Part shown: piece after piece, positions 1-8,977 of the stretch
Numbering within the stretch: position 1 is the stretch's first letter
Layout: each line of letters begins with the position of its first letter
Source: Acidithiobacillus sp. YTS05
GTDB taxonomy: Bacteria > Pseudomonadota > Gammaproteobacteria > Acidithiobacillales > Acidithiobacillaceae
Assembly (NCBI RefSeq): GCF_024396695.1
Contig: NZ_CP094359.1
Span: 1,240,001 to 1,304,000, forward strand
Direction: 5' to 3'
DNA length: 64,000 nt
Notes under the pieces: generated by a model
Told to the model about the DNA's origin: nothing
Seen by the model: the letters and a program-made list of their open reading frames with translations, nothing else
Databases searched by the model: none
Made by a program: the position numbers and the translations under genes

Positions 1-4
1 GGAT

Positions 5-730
5 ATGGAGCGTAACCAGGGAGAGCGGGCCTGGGTACTGCATTCTCACCCGTTTGGCGATGGCAGTCTGATACTCGAACTGTTTACGGAACACCACGGG
101 CGTCTGGGGATCCTGGCGCGGGGCAAGCGGCGACGGGGTCGCCTGGAAGCCGGGCGTCCCTATTGGGTGCGCTGGGCCGGTCGCGGCGATCTTCCAGCCC
201 TGCAGGGTGCCGAAGAGCTTCCGAGCCGGCTCGTGCAACAGCCGGTGCCGGCGTTGCTGCTGTTCTACCTCAACGAGCTTCTCTTGCGTCTGACCGGGCG
301 AGCGGATCCGCAGGACGAACTATTTGTCGAATATTCCCAGATCTTGGAAGCGCTCGCCTCCAGGCCTGAGGATTTTTGGTTGCTGCGACGTTTTGAGCGG
401 CGTCTGCTCGAAACCCTTGGCTGGGCTGCAGATGTTGCCCGTTGCGCGCAATGCGGCGCCCTTTTGGAGGACAGCGCCTACGCCCGCCCTGGAGAGGGGT
501 TGTTCTGTTCCCGGCATGCCCCGGCCCTGGCGCAGCCCGTTTCCCGGGCGGCGTTGACCTGGCTGGCGGGGGACCTGCAGTTGCCGCCGGAGCGGAGCGT
601 GTGGGGCGAATTGCGCGCTTATTTGGCCATGGAACTCGACCAGCTTCTTGGTGGGCGAACACTGGAGAGTCGGCGCCTACTTGCGGCATACTTGCGGCGC
701 AGGCGCAGTGGAGGCGTAGAAAGCAGATGA
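5..730 (+). CDS. recO: DNA repair protein RecO
   Basis: RecO mediator of the RecFOR pathway: it anneals complementary single strands and helps load RecA at gaps in the cytoplasm. The 241-residue product has the family's usual length. Its N-terminus carries the OB-fold pattern (residues about 7-75, with [22 protein letters not shown]), followed by a helical domain with a Cys-rich patch (CAQCG near residue 147 and FCSRH near 168) typical of RecO. The ATG lies only 4 bases from the window edge, so the ribosome site is mostly outside. The stop overlaps the start of pdxJ (ATGA), the first of several overlaps in a long operon. Identification is firm by sequence pattern and by the classic recO-pdxJ-acpS order. 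Confidence 0.93.
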   Translation: MERNQGERAWVLHSHPFGDGSLILELFTEHHGRLGILARGKRRRGRLEAGRPYWVRWAGRGDLPALQGAEELPSRLVQQPVPALLLFYLNELLLRLTGRADPQDELFVEYSQILEALASRPEDFWLLRRFERRLLETLGWAADVARCAQCGALLEDSAYARPGEGLFCSRHAPALAQPVSRAALTWLAGDLQLPPERSVWGELRAYLAMELDQLLGGRTLESRRLLAAYLRRRRSGGVESR

Positions 731-1452
731 TAGCTCTAGGTGTGAATATCGATCATGTCGCGACGCTGCGCCAGGCGCGGGGAACCCGCTACCCGGATCC
801 TCTGGAGGCGGCCTTTGTTGCGGAACGCGCCGGCGCCGATGCCATTACCGCACATTTGCGGGAAGATCGTCGTCACATCCAGGAACGCGACGTCGAACTC
901 CTGCAGCAAACCTTGCGGACCCGTCTGAATCTGGAAATGGCGGTTACTGAAGAGGTCCTGGCGATAGCCGAGCGTCTGCGTCCGAGCGACTGCTGCCTGG
1001 TGCCCGAGCGGCGCGCCGAGCTGACCACCGAGGGGGGCTTGGATGTTGCCGGACAGCAGGCGCGGGTACAAGGGGCCTGCGAGCGTCTGGCAGCGGCGGA
1101 GGTGCGGGTCTCGCTGTTCATCGACCCCGATCCGCGACAGATTGAGGCCGCAGCGGCTACGGGTGCGCCGGTCATCGAACTGCACACCGGCAGCTATGCC
1201 AATGCGCGCAACCGCGTCGAAGCCAGCCGGGAGCTGGAGTCACTACGCAGCGCTGCACGGCTGGCGAGCAGCCTGGGCCTGCAGGTCAATGCCGGCCATG
1301 GCCTCGATTACAGCAATGTGGAAGCGATCGCCGCCATCCCGGAAATTGCAGAGTTGAACATCGGGCATGCCATCGTTGCGCATGCCATCTTTCATGGTCT
1401 GGACCATGCCGTCCGGGAGATGAAACGGCTGATGCGGCAGGCGCGTCGGTGA
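727..1452 (+). CDS. pdxJ: Pyridoxine 5'-phosphate synthase PdxJ
   Basis: Condenses 1-deoxyxylulose 5-phosphate with 3-amino-1-hydroxyacetone 1-phosphate to give pyridoxine 5'-phosphate, the last ring-forming step of the DXP-dependent vitamin B6 route. The 241-residue protein has the family N-terminus ([16 protein letters not shown]), the [12 protein letters not shown] segment, the NLEMA strand and the C-terminal glycine-rich GHGLDY and [11 protein letters not shown] phosphate-binding motifs of the TIM barrel. An open frame extends further upstream, but the ATG at 727, which overlaps the recO stop, matches the conserved start. Translation is probably coupled to recO. Confidence 0.96.
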   Translation: MIALGVNIDHVATLRQARGTRYPDPLEAAFVAERAGADAITAHLREDRRHIQERDVELLQQTLRTRLNLEMAVTEEVLAIAERLRPSDCCLVPERRAELTTEGGLDVAGQQARVQGACERLAAAEVRVSLFIDPDPRQIEAAAATGAPVIELHTGSYANARNRVEASRELESLRSAARLASSLGLQVNAGHGLDYSNVEAIAAIPEIAELNIGHAIVAHAIFHGLDHAVREMKRLMRQARR

Positions 1453-1865
1453 TCGTTGGGTTGGGTACGGACCTGGTTTCGGTCGAGCGCATGGCATCCT
1501 TGCTTGATCGTTGGGGCGATCGCCTTTTGTCTCGTGTTCTTGGCGAACAGGAATACGCTGAGCTGCCAGCGGGGCAGGGGATTGCCGCCTTTTTGGCGCG
1601 CCGCTTTGCCGCCAAGGAAGCCACGGTCAAGGCTCTGGGTACCGGATTTCGCAATGGTATCTGTCTGGAGGATATCCAGGTTCGTCATGATCCTCTTGGA
1701 CGTCCAACGCTTTCTCTGCGCGGTGCCGCGCAAAGGCAACTTCTGCATTGTGCGCGCCAGCCGCGCCTGTGGTTGAGTCTGACGGATGAACATCGATACG
1801 CCATGGCCACGGTAGTGATCGAAGAGCTGGCGCCGGAAGTGATGGGGACGGAAGTATGCGGATAA
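1449..1865 (+). CDS. acpS: Holo-[acyl-carrier-protein] synthase
   Basis: Transfers the 4'-phosphopantetheine arm of CoA to the serine of acyl carrier protein, which activates fatty acid synthesis. The 138-residue product shows the two AcpS signatures: [12 protein letters not shown] at the N-terminus (magnesium-binding Asp) and [17 protein letters not shown] near residue 55 (catalytic Glu/Lys). The start is GTG at 1449, overlapping the pdxJ stop (GTGA), and the gene end overlaps the start of ugd by 10 bases. The position directly after pdxJ is the widely conserved order. Confidence 0.95.
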   Translation: MIVGLGTDLVSVERMASLLDRWGDRLLSRVLGEQEYAELPAGQGIAAFLARRFAAKEATVKALGTGFRNGICLEDIQVRHDPLGRPTLSLRGAAQRQLLHCARQPRLWLSLTDEHRYAMATVVIEELAPEVMGTEVCG

Positions 1866-3178
1866 CAGTAGTGGGTACGGGCTATGTAGGGCTGGTCACT
1901 GGCGCCTGCCTGGCGCAGGTGGGAAATCAGGTGCTCTGCATCGATATCGATGCCGAAAAGGTGGCGCGTCTGCGGGCTGGCGAAATCCCCATCCATGAGC
2001 CGGATCTGCCGGAGATCGTGCGCAGTGGCATCGACGGCGGGCGTCTGCACTTCAGCACCGACATTGCCGAGGGCGTGGCCCATGGTGAATTTCTCTTCAT
2101 CGCCGTTGGTACCCCGCCAGAGGAGGATGGCTCGGCGGATTTGCGCTATGTATTGCAGGTGGCTTCCGACATCGGGAAACATCTCGACCAGCCGCGCATC
2201 GTCATCAATAAGTCCACCGTCCCGGTGGGGACGGCAGAAAAGGTGCGTGCCACAATCCAGGCAGAGCTGGATGCCCGCGGCGCGAAAATCGCCTTTTCCG
2301 TGGTTTCCAATCCAGAGTTTCTGAAGGAGGGGGCAGCGGTCGGCGACTTCATGAAGCCGGACCGGATCATCGTCGGTACCGACGAGGAAGCCGTGGCGCA
2401 GCGCATGCGGGACCTGTACGCGCCCTTCAACCGCAATCACGACCGGGTTTTGGTCATGGACATTCCCTCGGCGGAGCTTACGAAGTATGCCGCCAACGTC
2501 CTCTTGGCGACCAAGATCTCCTTCATGAACGAGCTGGCCGGTCTGGCCGAGCGTCTGGGCGCAGACATCGAGCATGTGCGCATCGGAATCGGCTCAGATC
2601 CCCGCATCGGCTTTGACTTCATCTACCCCGGTTGTGGTTATGGTGGTTCCTGTTTTCCCAAGGATGTGCGCGCTTTGGAGCACACGGCGAGGGAGCTTGG
2701 CTATGATGCCCCCCTGATCCGTGCGGTGGAAAGCGTCAACAATGCGCAAAAGCAGGTGCTGGAGCGCAAGCTGGTGGAAGAACTGGGCGCGGATCTGCAG
2801 GGCAAAGAGATCGCCGTGTGGGGACTGGCCTTCAAGCCCAATACCGACGACATGCGCGAGGCCCCCAGTCGCACCCTGATCGATGGATTACGGCGGCGTG
2901 GTGCCACCATCCGCGCCTACGATCCCGTTTCCATGACAGAAGCAAAGCGGATCTACGCCAAGATGCCGGAGATCTCTTTTTGCGAGGATCCTTATGCAGC
3001 CTGCGACGGCGCCGATGCCCTCATGATCTGTACCGAATGGCAGATCTTTCGCAGCCCGGATTTTGCCGATTTGAAGCGCCGCCTGCGGCATCCCTTGATC
3101 ATTGACGGTCGTAACCTCTACGATCCCCGTTTACTTAAAGCTGCAGGACTGCAATACCGTGCCATCGGCCGCCCCTGA
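1856..3178 (+). CDS. ugd: UDP-glucose 6-dehydrogenase
   Basis: NAD-dependent oxidation of UDP-glucose to UDP-glucuronate, a precursor for exopolysaccharide and lipopolysaccharide sugars. The 440-residue protein has the Rossmann start ([19 protein letters not shown]), the NKSTVPVGT segment, the catalytic cysteine in [12 protein letters not shown] (Cys266), the central helix with VNNAQKQ and the C-terminal UDP-binding domain ([16 protein letters not shown]). Its last 20 bases overlap the next gene, the heptose kinase, which suggests a shared role in making surface polysaccharide. A UDP-N-acetyl-mannosamine dehydrogenase is less likely given the TuaD/RkpK-like motif set. Confidence 0.93.
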   Translation: MRITVVGTGYVGLVTGACLAQVGNQVLCIDIDAEKVARLRAGEIPIHEPDLPEIVRSGIDGGRLHFSTDIAEGVAHGEFLFIAVGTPPEEDGSADLRYVLQVASDIGKHLDQPRIVINKSTVPVGTAEKVRATIQAELDARGAKIAFSVVSNPEFLKEGAAVGDFMKPDRIIVGTDEEAVAQRMRDLYAPFNRNHDRVLVMDIPSAELTKYAANVLLATKISFMNELAGLAERLGADIEHVRIGIGSDPRIGFDFIYPGCGYGGSCFPKDVRALEHTARELGYDAPLIRAVESVNNAQKQVLERKLVEELGADLQGKEIAVWGLAFKPNTDDMREAPSRTLIDGLRRRGATIRAYDPVSMTEAKRIYAKMPEISFCEDPYAACDGADALMICTEWQIFRSPDFADLKRRLRHPLIIDGRNLYDPRLLKAAGLQYRAIGRP

Positions 3179-4121
3179 TTCCCTGAACCAATTACGCCGG
3201 GCCCACGTTGCCGTGCTCGGCGACGTGATGCTCGACCGCTACTGGTTCGGCAGAGTCGAGCGCATCTCGCCCGAGGCACCAGTGCCAGTGGTGCAGGTTG
3301 GGCGCGAAGAAGAGCGGCCCGGTGGCGCTGCCAATGTCGCCCTCAATATCGCTGCCCTGGGTGCGAGCTGTCGTTTGCGGGCGCCGGTGGGCAGGGATGC
3401 CGCAGCAGACAGTCTCGACTCCTTGCTCCGCAGGGCGGGCGTGGAGACCCACCTCGTGGCGCTCGAGGGGCTTCCTACCACCGTCAAGTTGCGGGTAATT
3501 GGACAGCAGCAGCAGTTGCTTCGCCTCGATTTTGAGGAACGTCCCGATGAGGAGCATTTGCACGGCCTGTTGCTCGACGATGAAGATTTTTTTGTCGGCA
3601 TGGCCGCCTTGTTGCTATCGGATTATGGCAAAGGCGCGGTACACGATCCGCAGGCGTGGATTCGCTTGGCGCGCGAACGCCAGATACCCGTTCTCGTCGA
3701 TCCTAAGGGGCGCGATTTTGCCCGCTATGCCGGGGCGACCCTCTTGACGCCCAACAAGAGCGAATTCCAGGCGGTTGCGGGTGGCTGGAAAACGGAAGAG
3801 GAGTTTCACGCGCTGGCGCGGCACTGGCGCGCGGCGTGGCAGCTGGAGGGTTTATTGGTGACCCGGGGAGAGGAGGGCATGACCCTCTTTCTTGCCGATG
3901 GGATGCATCATCATCCGGCCCAGGCGCGCGAGGTATTCGATGTGACCGGTGCTGGAGATACCGTGATTGCCACCATTGCCACGGCGGTGGCGGCCGGCTG
4001 GCCTCTGGATCGGGCAGTGGAGTTGGGTAATCGTGCTGCGGGTATCGTGGTTGGCAAGCTCGGGGCGGCGACCGTATCCCCGCTAGAGCTCGCCGCCAGT
4101 TTCGAGGCGGTTCATGGCTGA
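3159..4121 (+). CDS. D-glycero-beta-D-manno-heptose-7-phosphate kinase (HldE kinase domain only)
   Basis: PfkB/ribokinase-fold kinase for the ADP-heptose branch of LPS core synthesis. Motifs are [11 protein letters not shown] at the start, [17 protein letters not shown] (sugar site) and the anion-hole/base motif [14 protein letters not shown] near the C-terminus. The 320-residue product corresponds to the N-terminal half of bifunctional HldE; the adenylyltransferase half is absent, so a separate gene must supply it. I chose the GTG at 3159 because AGGA lies 10 bases upstream and the protein then has the usual domain length. An ATG at 3102 would add 19 atypical residues inside ugd. Confidence 0.85.
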   Translation: MPSAAPDSLNQLRRAHVAVLGDVMLDRYWFGRVERISPEAPVPVVQVGREEERPGGAANVALNIAALGASCRLRAPVGRDAAADSLDSLLRRAGVETHLVALEGLPTTVKLRVIGQQQQLLRLDFEERPDEEHLHGLLLDDEDFFVGMAALLLSDYGKGAVHDPQAWIRLARERQIPVLVDPKGRDFARYAGATLLTPNKSEFQAVAGGWKTEEEFHALARHWRAAWQLEGLLVTRGEEGMTLFLADGMHHHPAQAREVFDVTGAGDTVIATIATAVAAGWPLDRAVELGNRAAGIVVGKLGAATVSPLELAASFEAVHG

Positions 4122-4890
4122 ACTGGCCACGTTGCCAGACGCAGAGGCGCGGGAGGGGCATCGATTGCCTGTGCCTCGCCTCCTGGCGCGACGCATGGGC
4201 AAGGCCATCCATGATTTCCGCATGATTCGCCCAGGAGACCGGGTGCTGCTGGCACTTTCGGGTGGCAAGGATTCCCTCAGCATGCTGGCCTTGCTCGCAG
4301 AAATGCAACGGCACAGCCCTCTCTCCTTCGAACTGGGGGTGGCAACCGTCGACCCGCAGAGCTCGGATTTTGATCCCGAGCCGCTTGGACTCCATGTTCA
4401 TGCACTCGGGCTGCCGTGGTTCTGGGAGCGGCAGGATATCTTTGGTCGTGCTCAGAAACACCTAGGGCGCCCATCCTATTGCAGCTTTTGTGCGCGAATG
4501 CGGCGGGGTGTACTGTATGCCTGCGCGCGCCGTGAGGGCTACAACGTCATCGCCCTCGGCCAGCATCTCGACGACTTCGCGGAAAGTTTTTTCATGTCGA
4601 TGTTTTACAATGGCGAACTGCGCACCATGAAGGCCCATTACGCCGTACGCGAAGGCGACCTGCGCGTCATCCGTCCCCTGGTCTACTGTCGCGAACGGCA
4701 GACTCGCGCCTATGCCGAGGATAAAGGCCTACCGATCATCGTCGAGAATTGTCCCGCCTGCTTTCGCCATCCCACCGAACGCCAGCGCATGAAGGAGCTG
4801 CTCGCCGCGCAAGAGGAACGGGATCCGCGGCTTTTCAAGCAGTTATTGCGGGCAATGGAACCTTTGATGGCGCGGGAGGTGCCTGCATGA
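4114..4890 (+). CDS. ttcA: tRNA 2-thiocytidine synthetase TtcA
   Basis: ATP-dependent PP-loop enzyme that thiolates cytidine 32 of certain tRNAs, using a [4Fe-4S] cluster. The 258-residue protein has the SGGKDS PP-loop (residues 49-54), the paired cysteines CSFC in the middle (CSFCARMRRG) and a further cysteine pair in NCPACFRHPTERQRMKELL near residue 213. The family's cluster ligands come from the two CxxC motifs, and both are intact. It overlaps the heptose kinase end by 8 bases and the hslO start by 4, so it belongs to the same operon. Confidence 0.93.
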   Translation: MAELATLPDAEAREGHRLPVPRLLARRMGKAIHDFRMIRPGDRVLLALSGGKDSLSMLALLAEMQRHSPLSFELGVATVDPQSSDFDPEPLGLHVHALGLPWFWERQDIFGRAQKHLGRPSYCSFCARMRRGVLYACARREGYNVIALGQHLDDFAESFFMSMFYNGELRTMKAHYAVREGDLRVIRPLVYCRERQTRAYAEDKGLPIIVENCPACFRHPTERQRMKELLAAQEERDPRLFKQLLRAMEPLMAREVPA

Positions 4891-5744
4891 GTAGCGATTC
4901 GGCGGATTTTCTGCAGAGCTTTTATTGGGAGAGCCTACCGTTACGGGGTGCCCGTTGCCGGGTCGACGGCATCTTTGCGCGGGTAATCCAGGGTCTCGAG
5001 GGGCCAGCGGAGCTGCGCCAGCTCATCGGCGAAATTCTCGTTGGCCTGGCCCTGATCTCCAGCACCCAGAAGCACTTCGAACGACTGATTCTCCAGGCCC
5101 AGAGTCAGGGCAGTCTGCAACTCCTGGTCGCCGAGATGATGGCTGGTGGTGGCATGCGCGCCTATGCCCGTTGGCGTGGGGCAGAGGAAAATCTAGACCT
5201 TGCGGCACTGCCTGAGGCCTTGCTCGCCCTGACCGTGGATATGGGTATGGACCGCGACCGCTATCAGGGGCTGATCCAGCTGCGCAACACTCTGACGGAG
5301 TCTCTACAGGCATATTTTACCGAGTCGGTGCAGGCTCCGGCCTATTTTCGTCTGCTAGTGGACGCTACCAGCGGGATCGCTGGTGGCTATTTTCTACAAC
5401 GCCTGCCCGGGGTGCTCACCGCCGAGGAATGGGAAATCGCTACGGGCTTCTTTGCCGTGGGTTCGGATCAATCCCTGTTGCAGGCACGACCGGAGCAGTT
5501 TCTGCCGGAAATCTTTCCCAGTGTCGGCGTGCGCCTGCGCGATGCCCAAGGGCTACACTTTCAGTGCAGCTGCTCGCAGGAACGGGTCGAGCGCATGCTC
5601 GTTGCCTTGGGGGAGAAAGAGGTAGAAGAGACCTTGGCAGCCGAGGGTAAGGTGCAGGTGACTTGCGAGTATTGCCAAAAAGTCTACCTGCTCGATTCTA
5701 CGGACGTCGCAGCGCTCTTTGCGCCGGGCAAATCGCTGCACTGA
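4887..5744 (+). CDS. hslO: Hsp33 redox-regulated chaperone
   Basis: Cytoplasmic holdase activated by oxidative unfolding. The 285-residue protein begins with FYWESLPLRGARCRVDG, contains the Hsp33 core (GGMRAYARW, ITSGIAGGYFLQ-like segment near residue 165) and ends with the zinc-binding redox switch CSCSQERVERML ... CEYCQKVY, where four cysteines in CxC and CxxC spacing are all present. The ATG at 4887 overlaps the ttcA stop (ATGA); longer upstream frames lie inside ttcA. It is the last gene of the operon. The next gene is convergent with a gap of only 3 bases, and no separate terminator is visible. Confidence 0.94.
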   Translation: MSSDSADFLQSFYWESLPLRGARCRVDGIFARVIQGLEGPAELRQLIGEILVGLALISSTQKHFERLILQAQSQGSLQLLVAEMMAGGGMRAYARWRGAEENLDLAALPEALLALTVDMGMDRDRYQGLIQLRNTLTESLQAYFTESVQAPAYFRLLVDATSGIAGGYFLQRLPGVLTAEEWEIATGFFAVGSDQSLLQARPEQFLPEIFPSVGVRLRDAQGLHFQCSCSQERVERMLVALGEKEVEETLAAEGKVQVTCEYCQKVYLLDSTDVAALFAPGKSLH

Positions 5745-5747
5745 ATT

Positions 5748-6473
5748 TTAGTCGGGGAAACGTTCCTTGACGACCGCGTCGTCGGCGCCGGCCAAGAGCG
5801 CCCTAGTCTGCACGAGAAATTCCTCCGCCCGCAGCTTGTCCTGATTGTTGGCTGCCTGCCAGATTGGGAACAGCGTGTTCTCCTCGCGGTTCTCGTGCTT
5901 GGCCAGCGACCCCGAAAGAACGGCGCAGATGGCCGGCAGCATGCCGTAGTCCTTTTCCTGGAAGGTTTCGTCCACAATCCGCGACTGCTGAATGATGCTG
6001 TCGTGCTCAAAGAGCATGTCCGCCAGTGGCCCTTTCTTCTCGCCACCGCCCAGCACGGGCCCAAGGATATAGTTTTCCATGTGCACATGACGGCGCAGAC
6101 CAATCCAGTAGTCCTGGAAAATAGTCTCTGCCTCTTCTACCCTGTTCGCATTGGCAGCGGCGAGGACGTCGGCAAATTGACGATCAAGGCGATAATGATC
6201 CCAGGTGAGGAGGTCGACAACATCCTTTGCCTCGGCTTCCTTGCGCGGCCGCACTTCGGCTTGCCAGTCGTGCTCCGCACCCGTAACCGTCCAGGAAATC
6301 GCATCACGTAACTGGAAGGCCGTGGCGCGTAGCAGGGCATGGGGATCGCGATCGATCTGCACCGATATTTTCTGTCCCAGTCCCAGGCGCTGAGCCGCGC
6401 TGAAAAGCAAAGGACCGGCCTTGGCATCGGGAAGCCCGCGCAGATCCAGGGCCAGGTTGCTCAGTTCCGCCAT
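5748..6473 (-). CDS. DUF2249-hemerythrin domain protein
   Basis: Two-domain cytoplasmic protein of 241 residues. Residues 1-70 follow the DUF2249 (TusA/SirA-like fold) pattern: LDLRGLPDAKAGPLLF ... WTVTGAEHDWQAEV. The rest is a four-helix hemerythrin domain with DHYRLDRQF, RRHVHMENYILGPV, FEHDSI and AKHENREENTLFPI, which supply the His/Glu ligands for a di-iron site. Hemerythrin-HHE proteins are linked to oxygen, NO or iron-sulfur repair; the exact role here is open. The ATG at 6473 is preceded by GAGGAG at 6-base spacing; an upstream ATG at 6500 lacks such a site. Confidence 0.8.
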   Translation of the reverse strand: MAELSNLALDLRGLPDAKAGPLLFSAAQRLGLGQKISVQIDRDPHALLRATAFQLRDAISWTVTGAEHDWQAEVRPRKEAEAKDVVDLLTWDHYRLDRQFADVLAAANANRVEEAETIFQDYWIGLRRHVHMENYILGPVLGGGEKKGPLADMLFEHDSIIQQSRIVDETFQEKDYGMLPAICAVLSGSLAKHENREENTLFPIWQAANNQDKLRAEEFLVQTRALLAGADDAVVKERFPD

Positions 6474-6546
6474 CGTCATCTCCTCGTTTGTCATCTGCAC
6501 TGCAAGCAGACACTATACGCCGAACGATCGGCTCGCGCAGCCGTCA

Positions 6547-7860
6547 TTACGGTTGCAGGAGGGCGTTGATCGAGGTGAGATCGCCGATGTTCAACTGTCC
6601 AGCGGCGGCCTTGAGGGCGACGCGGGCGGTGACCTGACGGTAGAGAGCGACATTATAGTGTTGTTCCGCGCGAATATAGTCGGTAGCGGTTTGTAGCAGA
6701 TCGATGATGGAGCGGGTGCCGACCTCGTAGCCTTTGCGGGTGCCTGCCAGGGATACCTTGGCCGACTGAGCCGACTCTTTCGCTGCCTGCAGCTGCGCGA
6801 CGCTGTTCTGAAGATCGAGAAAGGAGCTCTCAACATTGAGTTTGACGGCATCACGTACGCTCCCTAGATGATCGCTCGACGCCATGCTCTGCGCCTGCGC
6901 CTTCTGCACCTGACTGGAGATCTGGCCACCCTCGAAGATGGGCATGGACAGGTTCAAGCTCACTCCCGCCTGATTCTCGGTAAAGCCGGGGAAGGGATTG
7001 CCATGCACGTGCTGCGCAATCCCCTGCAAATCCAGCTTCGGCCAGCGCGCGCGGCGTTGTACCTCAACGGCATCCTGGGCGCTCTGTGTCTGTGCCTCGG
7101 CCTGCAGGATCTGCGGCGAGGATTTCATGGCAGTTGCCACCCAGTCCTGCATGTTGTCGGGTTGTGGTCCAAGGGCCTGGAATTGGTGGAGCGGTGCCAG
7201 TTGACCGACCGGCGCATGGGTGAGTCGCTGCAATTGCCGAAGGGCGACCTGCGTGGCGTTTTCCGCCTGAATCTGGTCGGCCTTGGCGGAGTCCAGTCGT
7301 GCCCGGGCTTCGCGCACCGAGATGATGTCACCAGTGCCAATCTGCAGCTGCGCTTCCGTCTGCTTGTAGATGCTGTCCAGCAGGTTAGTTTGCTTTTTCG
7401 CGATGGCTTCCTGCGCCTCTGCCTCGAGCACCGCGAAGTAGGCCTTGGCGACCCGCAATGCCAGATCCTGCTCGGTGTAGGCAAGACCCATTGCGGCTGC
7501 CTGGATTTGACTACCCGCCTGCTTTATTGCGGAAAGGGCCGGGCCATTGAACACCGCCTGGGTCAGGCTGACGCTGTAACTATTAGAGAGATAGGCCTTG
7601 CTGATATCGAGGCCAGCGAAGCCGGAGAAGTGGCCAGTGTTGAAACCGACGCTGGCACCTAAGCCCAGGTGCGGCAGATAGGCCGAGCGTGCAAGGGGTT
7701 TATCCTGCTCAGCGGCTTGCAGGTTCGCGCGGGCCTCTGCCAACTGCGGGTCGGTCTGTATCGCCTGCTGATAGACGCTGAGCAGGTCCTCCGCAAAGAT
7801 CGCGGGGCTGGTGAGAAACAAGGCAAAGCCAGTGATGATGGCACGACGCAAAGCGGACAT
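6547..7860 (-). CDS. tolC: TolC-family outer membrane efflux protein
   Basis: Outer membrane channel partner for type I secretion or RND pumps. The product of about 437 residues has a signal peptide (MSALRRAIITGFALFLTSPAIFA) and two OEP repeats with typical phrases (VYQQAIQTDPQLAEARANLQAAE; SYSVSLTQAVFNGPALSAI; GYEVGTRSIIDLLQTATDYIRAEQHYNVALY). It is a stand-alone gene with no adaptor or pump beside it, so it could serve the sigma-54-controlled RND pump at 28-32 kb, which has no outer membrane gene of its own. The start is the ATG at 7860 with GGAG 10 bases upstream. The promoter and operator lie directly upstream. Confidence 0.9.
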   Translation of the reverse strand: MSALRRAIITGFALFLTSPAIFAEDLLSVYQQAIQTDPQLAEARANLQAAEQDKPLARSAYLPHLGLGASVGFNTGHFSGFAGLDISKAYLSNSYSVSLTQAVFNGPALSAIKQAGSQIQAAAMGLAYTEQDLALRVAKAYFAVLEAEAQEAIAKKQTNLLDSIYKQTEAQLQIGTGDIISVREARARLDSAKADQIQAENATQVALRQLQRLTHAPVGQLAPLHQFQALGPQPDNMQDWVATAMKSSPQILQAEAQTQSAQDAVEVQRRARWPKLDLQGIAQHVHGNPFPGFTENQAGVSLNLSMPIFEGGQISSQVQKAQAQSMASSDHLGSVRDAVKLNVESSFLDLQNSVAQLQAAKESAQSAKVSLAGTRKGYEVGTRSIIDLLQTATDYIRAEQHYNVALYRQVTARVALKAAAGQLNIGDLTSINALLQP

Positions 7861-7890
7861 GGGCAAGTAGCTCCGTCGAAGTCTGCTGCA

Positions 7891-7919
7891 AGTGTACTGA
7901 CCGTCCGGTCAGTTTACAA
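7891..7919 (-). promoter_or_regulatory. Sigma-70 promoter of tolC with TetR-type operator in the spacer
   Basis: On the minus strand TTGTAA (7919-7914) and TACACT (7896-7891) are 17 bases apart. The spacer and first -10 base are filled by a perfect palindrome of two 8-bp arms, ACTGACCG and CGGTCAGT, around a 2-bp centre (7896-7913). This is the usual form of a TetR/AcrR-family operator. Binding there should block RNA polymerase. The element overlaps the stop codon of the upstream acetyltransferase gene. No TetR gene is present in the window. Confidence 0.75.
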
Positions 7920-8352
7920 GGTCCATACGAAAGCTGTAGCCGTGACGCGCAAAGCCGAGGGATTCGTAAAACGCATGGGCAGCCTCGCGCTTGGCATTGG
8001 AAGATAACATCAGCTTGTAGCAACGCGCCTTTCTCGCCAGATCCATGGCGTGGGCCATCATGTGCTTACCAATCCCTTGTCCCTGCCACTGGGGATGAAC
8101 CACGACATCTTCGACGATGGCAGAAGGAGTACCGAGATGGGCCAAGTTGTCCATGATCAAAAGGGCATAGCTGCCGACGATTGCATCTTCGGTCTCTACC
8201 ACAAACAGACGATAGCTGGGGTAGTGCGCCATCCGCGCAAAAATTGCCTCCGCAGTCGCTATATCAAGGAAAACGCCATTATCCATTCCTGGTTGCGCGT
8301 AAAGTTGCAGTATGCTGGATAGATCCTGTTTCTGTGCGCCGCGAATCTGCAT
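7909..8352 (-). CDS. GNAT-family N-acetyltransferase
   Basis: Predicted cytoplasmic acetyl-CoA-dependent acetyltransferase of 147 residues. The fold signatures are visible in order: FVVETEDAIVGSYALLIM (beta strands), AIVEDVVVHPQWQGQGIGKHMMAHAM (acetyl-CoA pyrophosphate loop Q-x-x-G-x-G) and the C-terminal YESLGFARHGYSFRMDL. The substrate cannot be told from sequence. GAGAGGTG precedes the ATG. The stop codon lies within the tolC operator. Confidence 0.85.
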   Translation of the reverse strand: MQIRGAQKQDLSSILQLYAQPGMDNGVFLDIATAEAIFARMAHYPSYRLFVVETEDAIVGSYALLIMDNLAHLGTPSAIVEDVVVHPQWQGQGIGKHMMAHAMDLARKARCYKLMLSSNAKREAAHAFYESLGFARHGYSFRMDLVN

Positions 8353-8649
8353 CAGATTTCACCTCTCAATTGCAGAAGGTAATGTATGTGCGCCCAGATG
8401 CAAAATCAAGGCGCTCATAACGCTGGGTGGTTTGCCTACGCTATGTCTCAATTTCATCCTGCGCCTTGCTGATGGCGTTAGTAATTGCTCCGCTTGTATT
8501 TGCGAATCGCAGACTTTGGCGAAAAGAAATCATGGTATCATTTTGACAAATTTCGTTGGGATGTAGTACCTTGTCGGCGCAACTATCAGACGCTGCGCCG
8601 TGAATGAAGATTCTGATATTATCTCCCCTTTTCCTGGAGGCTCAGATAA
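8353..8649. other. Intergenic region between divergent genes
   Basis: About 300 bases, richer in A+T than the flanking genes. A perfect -35 box TTGACA lies at 8543-8548 on the plus strand, but only a poor -10 (around TAGTAC at 8564-8569) follows. A short inverted repeat, GGCGCA/TGCGCC, lies near 8575-8600. GGAGG at 8636 serves the YrhK gene. No other gene seen. Confidence 0.5.
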
Positions 8650-8934
8650 ATGACTGCAAGTGGTAAGTCGGAAGAGAACGAATTGGATCTGCATTTAGGA
8701 AAAAATGATGAGCTGGTCATCAATCAACGCTACGAAACTCTGAGTATCGTCAATGATTTCCTGATCGGTGTATTGTTTCTTGTGGGAAGCGTTTTTTTCT
8801 TTTATGCATCGACGGAAAACGCGGGTGTTTGGCTTTTTGTGATCGGTAGCGCCCAGCTATTGATTCGCCCAACGATTCGTTTGGCGCACAATGTTCATCT
8901 CAAAAGAATCGGCGGCAAGCGCTGGGATATGTAA
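8650..8934 (+). CDS. YrhK-like membrane protein
   Basis: Small protein of 94 residues that matches the YrhK domain pattern: RYETLSIVNDFLIGVLFLVGSVFFF followed by a second hydrophobic stretch (GVWLFVIGSAQLLIRPTIRLA) and a basic end. It is predicted to have two transmembrane helices with both termini in the cytoplasm. Function of the family is unknown. The start has GGAGG upstream. Its stop overlaps no real gene; the DUF4232 lipoprotein begins 43 bases further. Confidence 0.75.
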   Translation: MTASGKSEENELDLHLGKNDELVINQRYETLSIVNDFLIGVLFLVGSVFFFYASTENAGVWLFVIGSAQLLIRPTIRLAHNVHLKRIGGKRWDM

Positions 8935-8977
8935 GATCGCGAAAGCATATTTACGTTCCGTCTTGTTGGCGAAAGGC

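Noticed and set aside
1685..2575. 296-codon minus-strand frame opposite ugd
   Set aside because: ugd with its catalytic motif is certain; the reverse frame is a codon-bias artefact.
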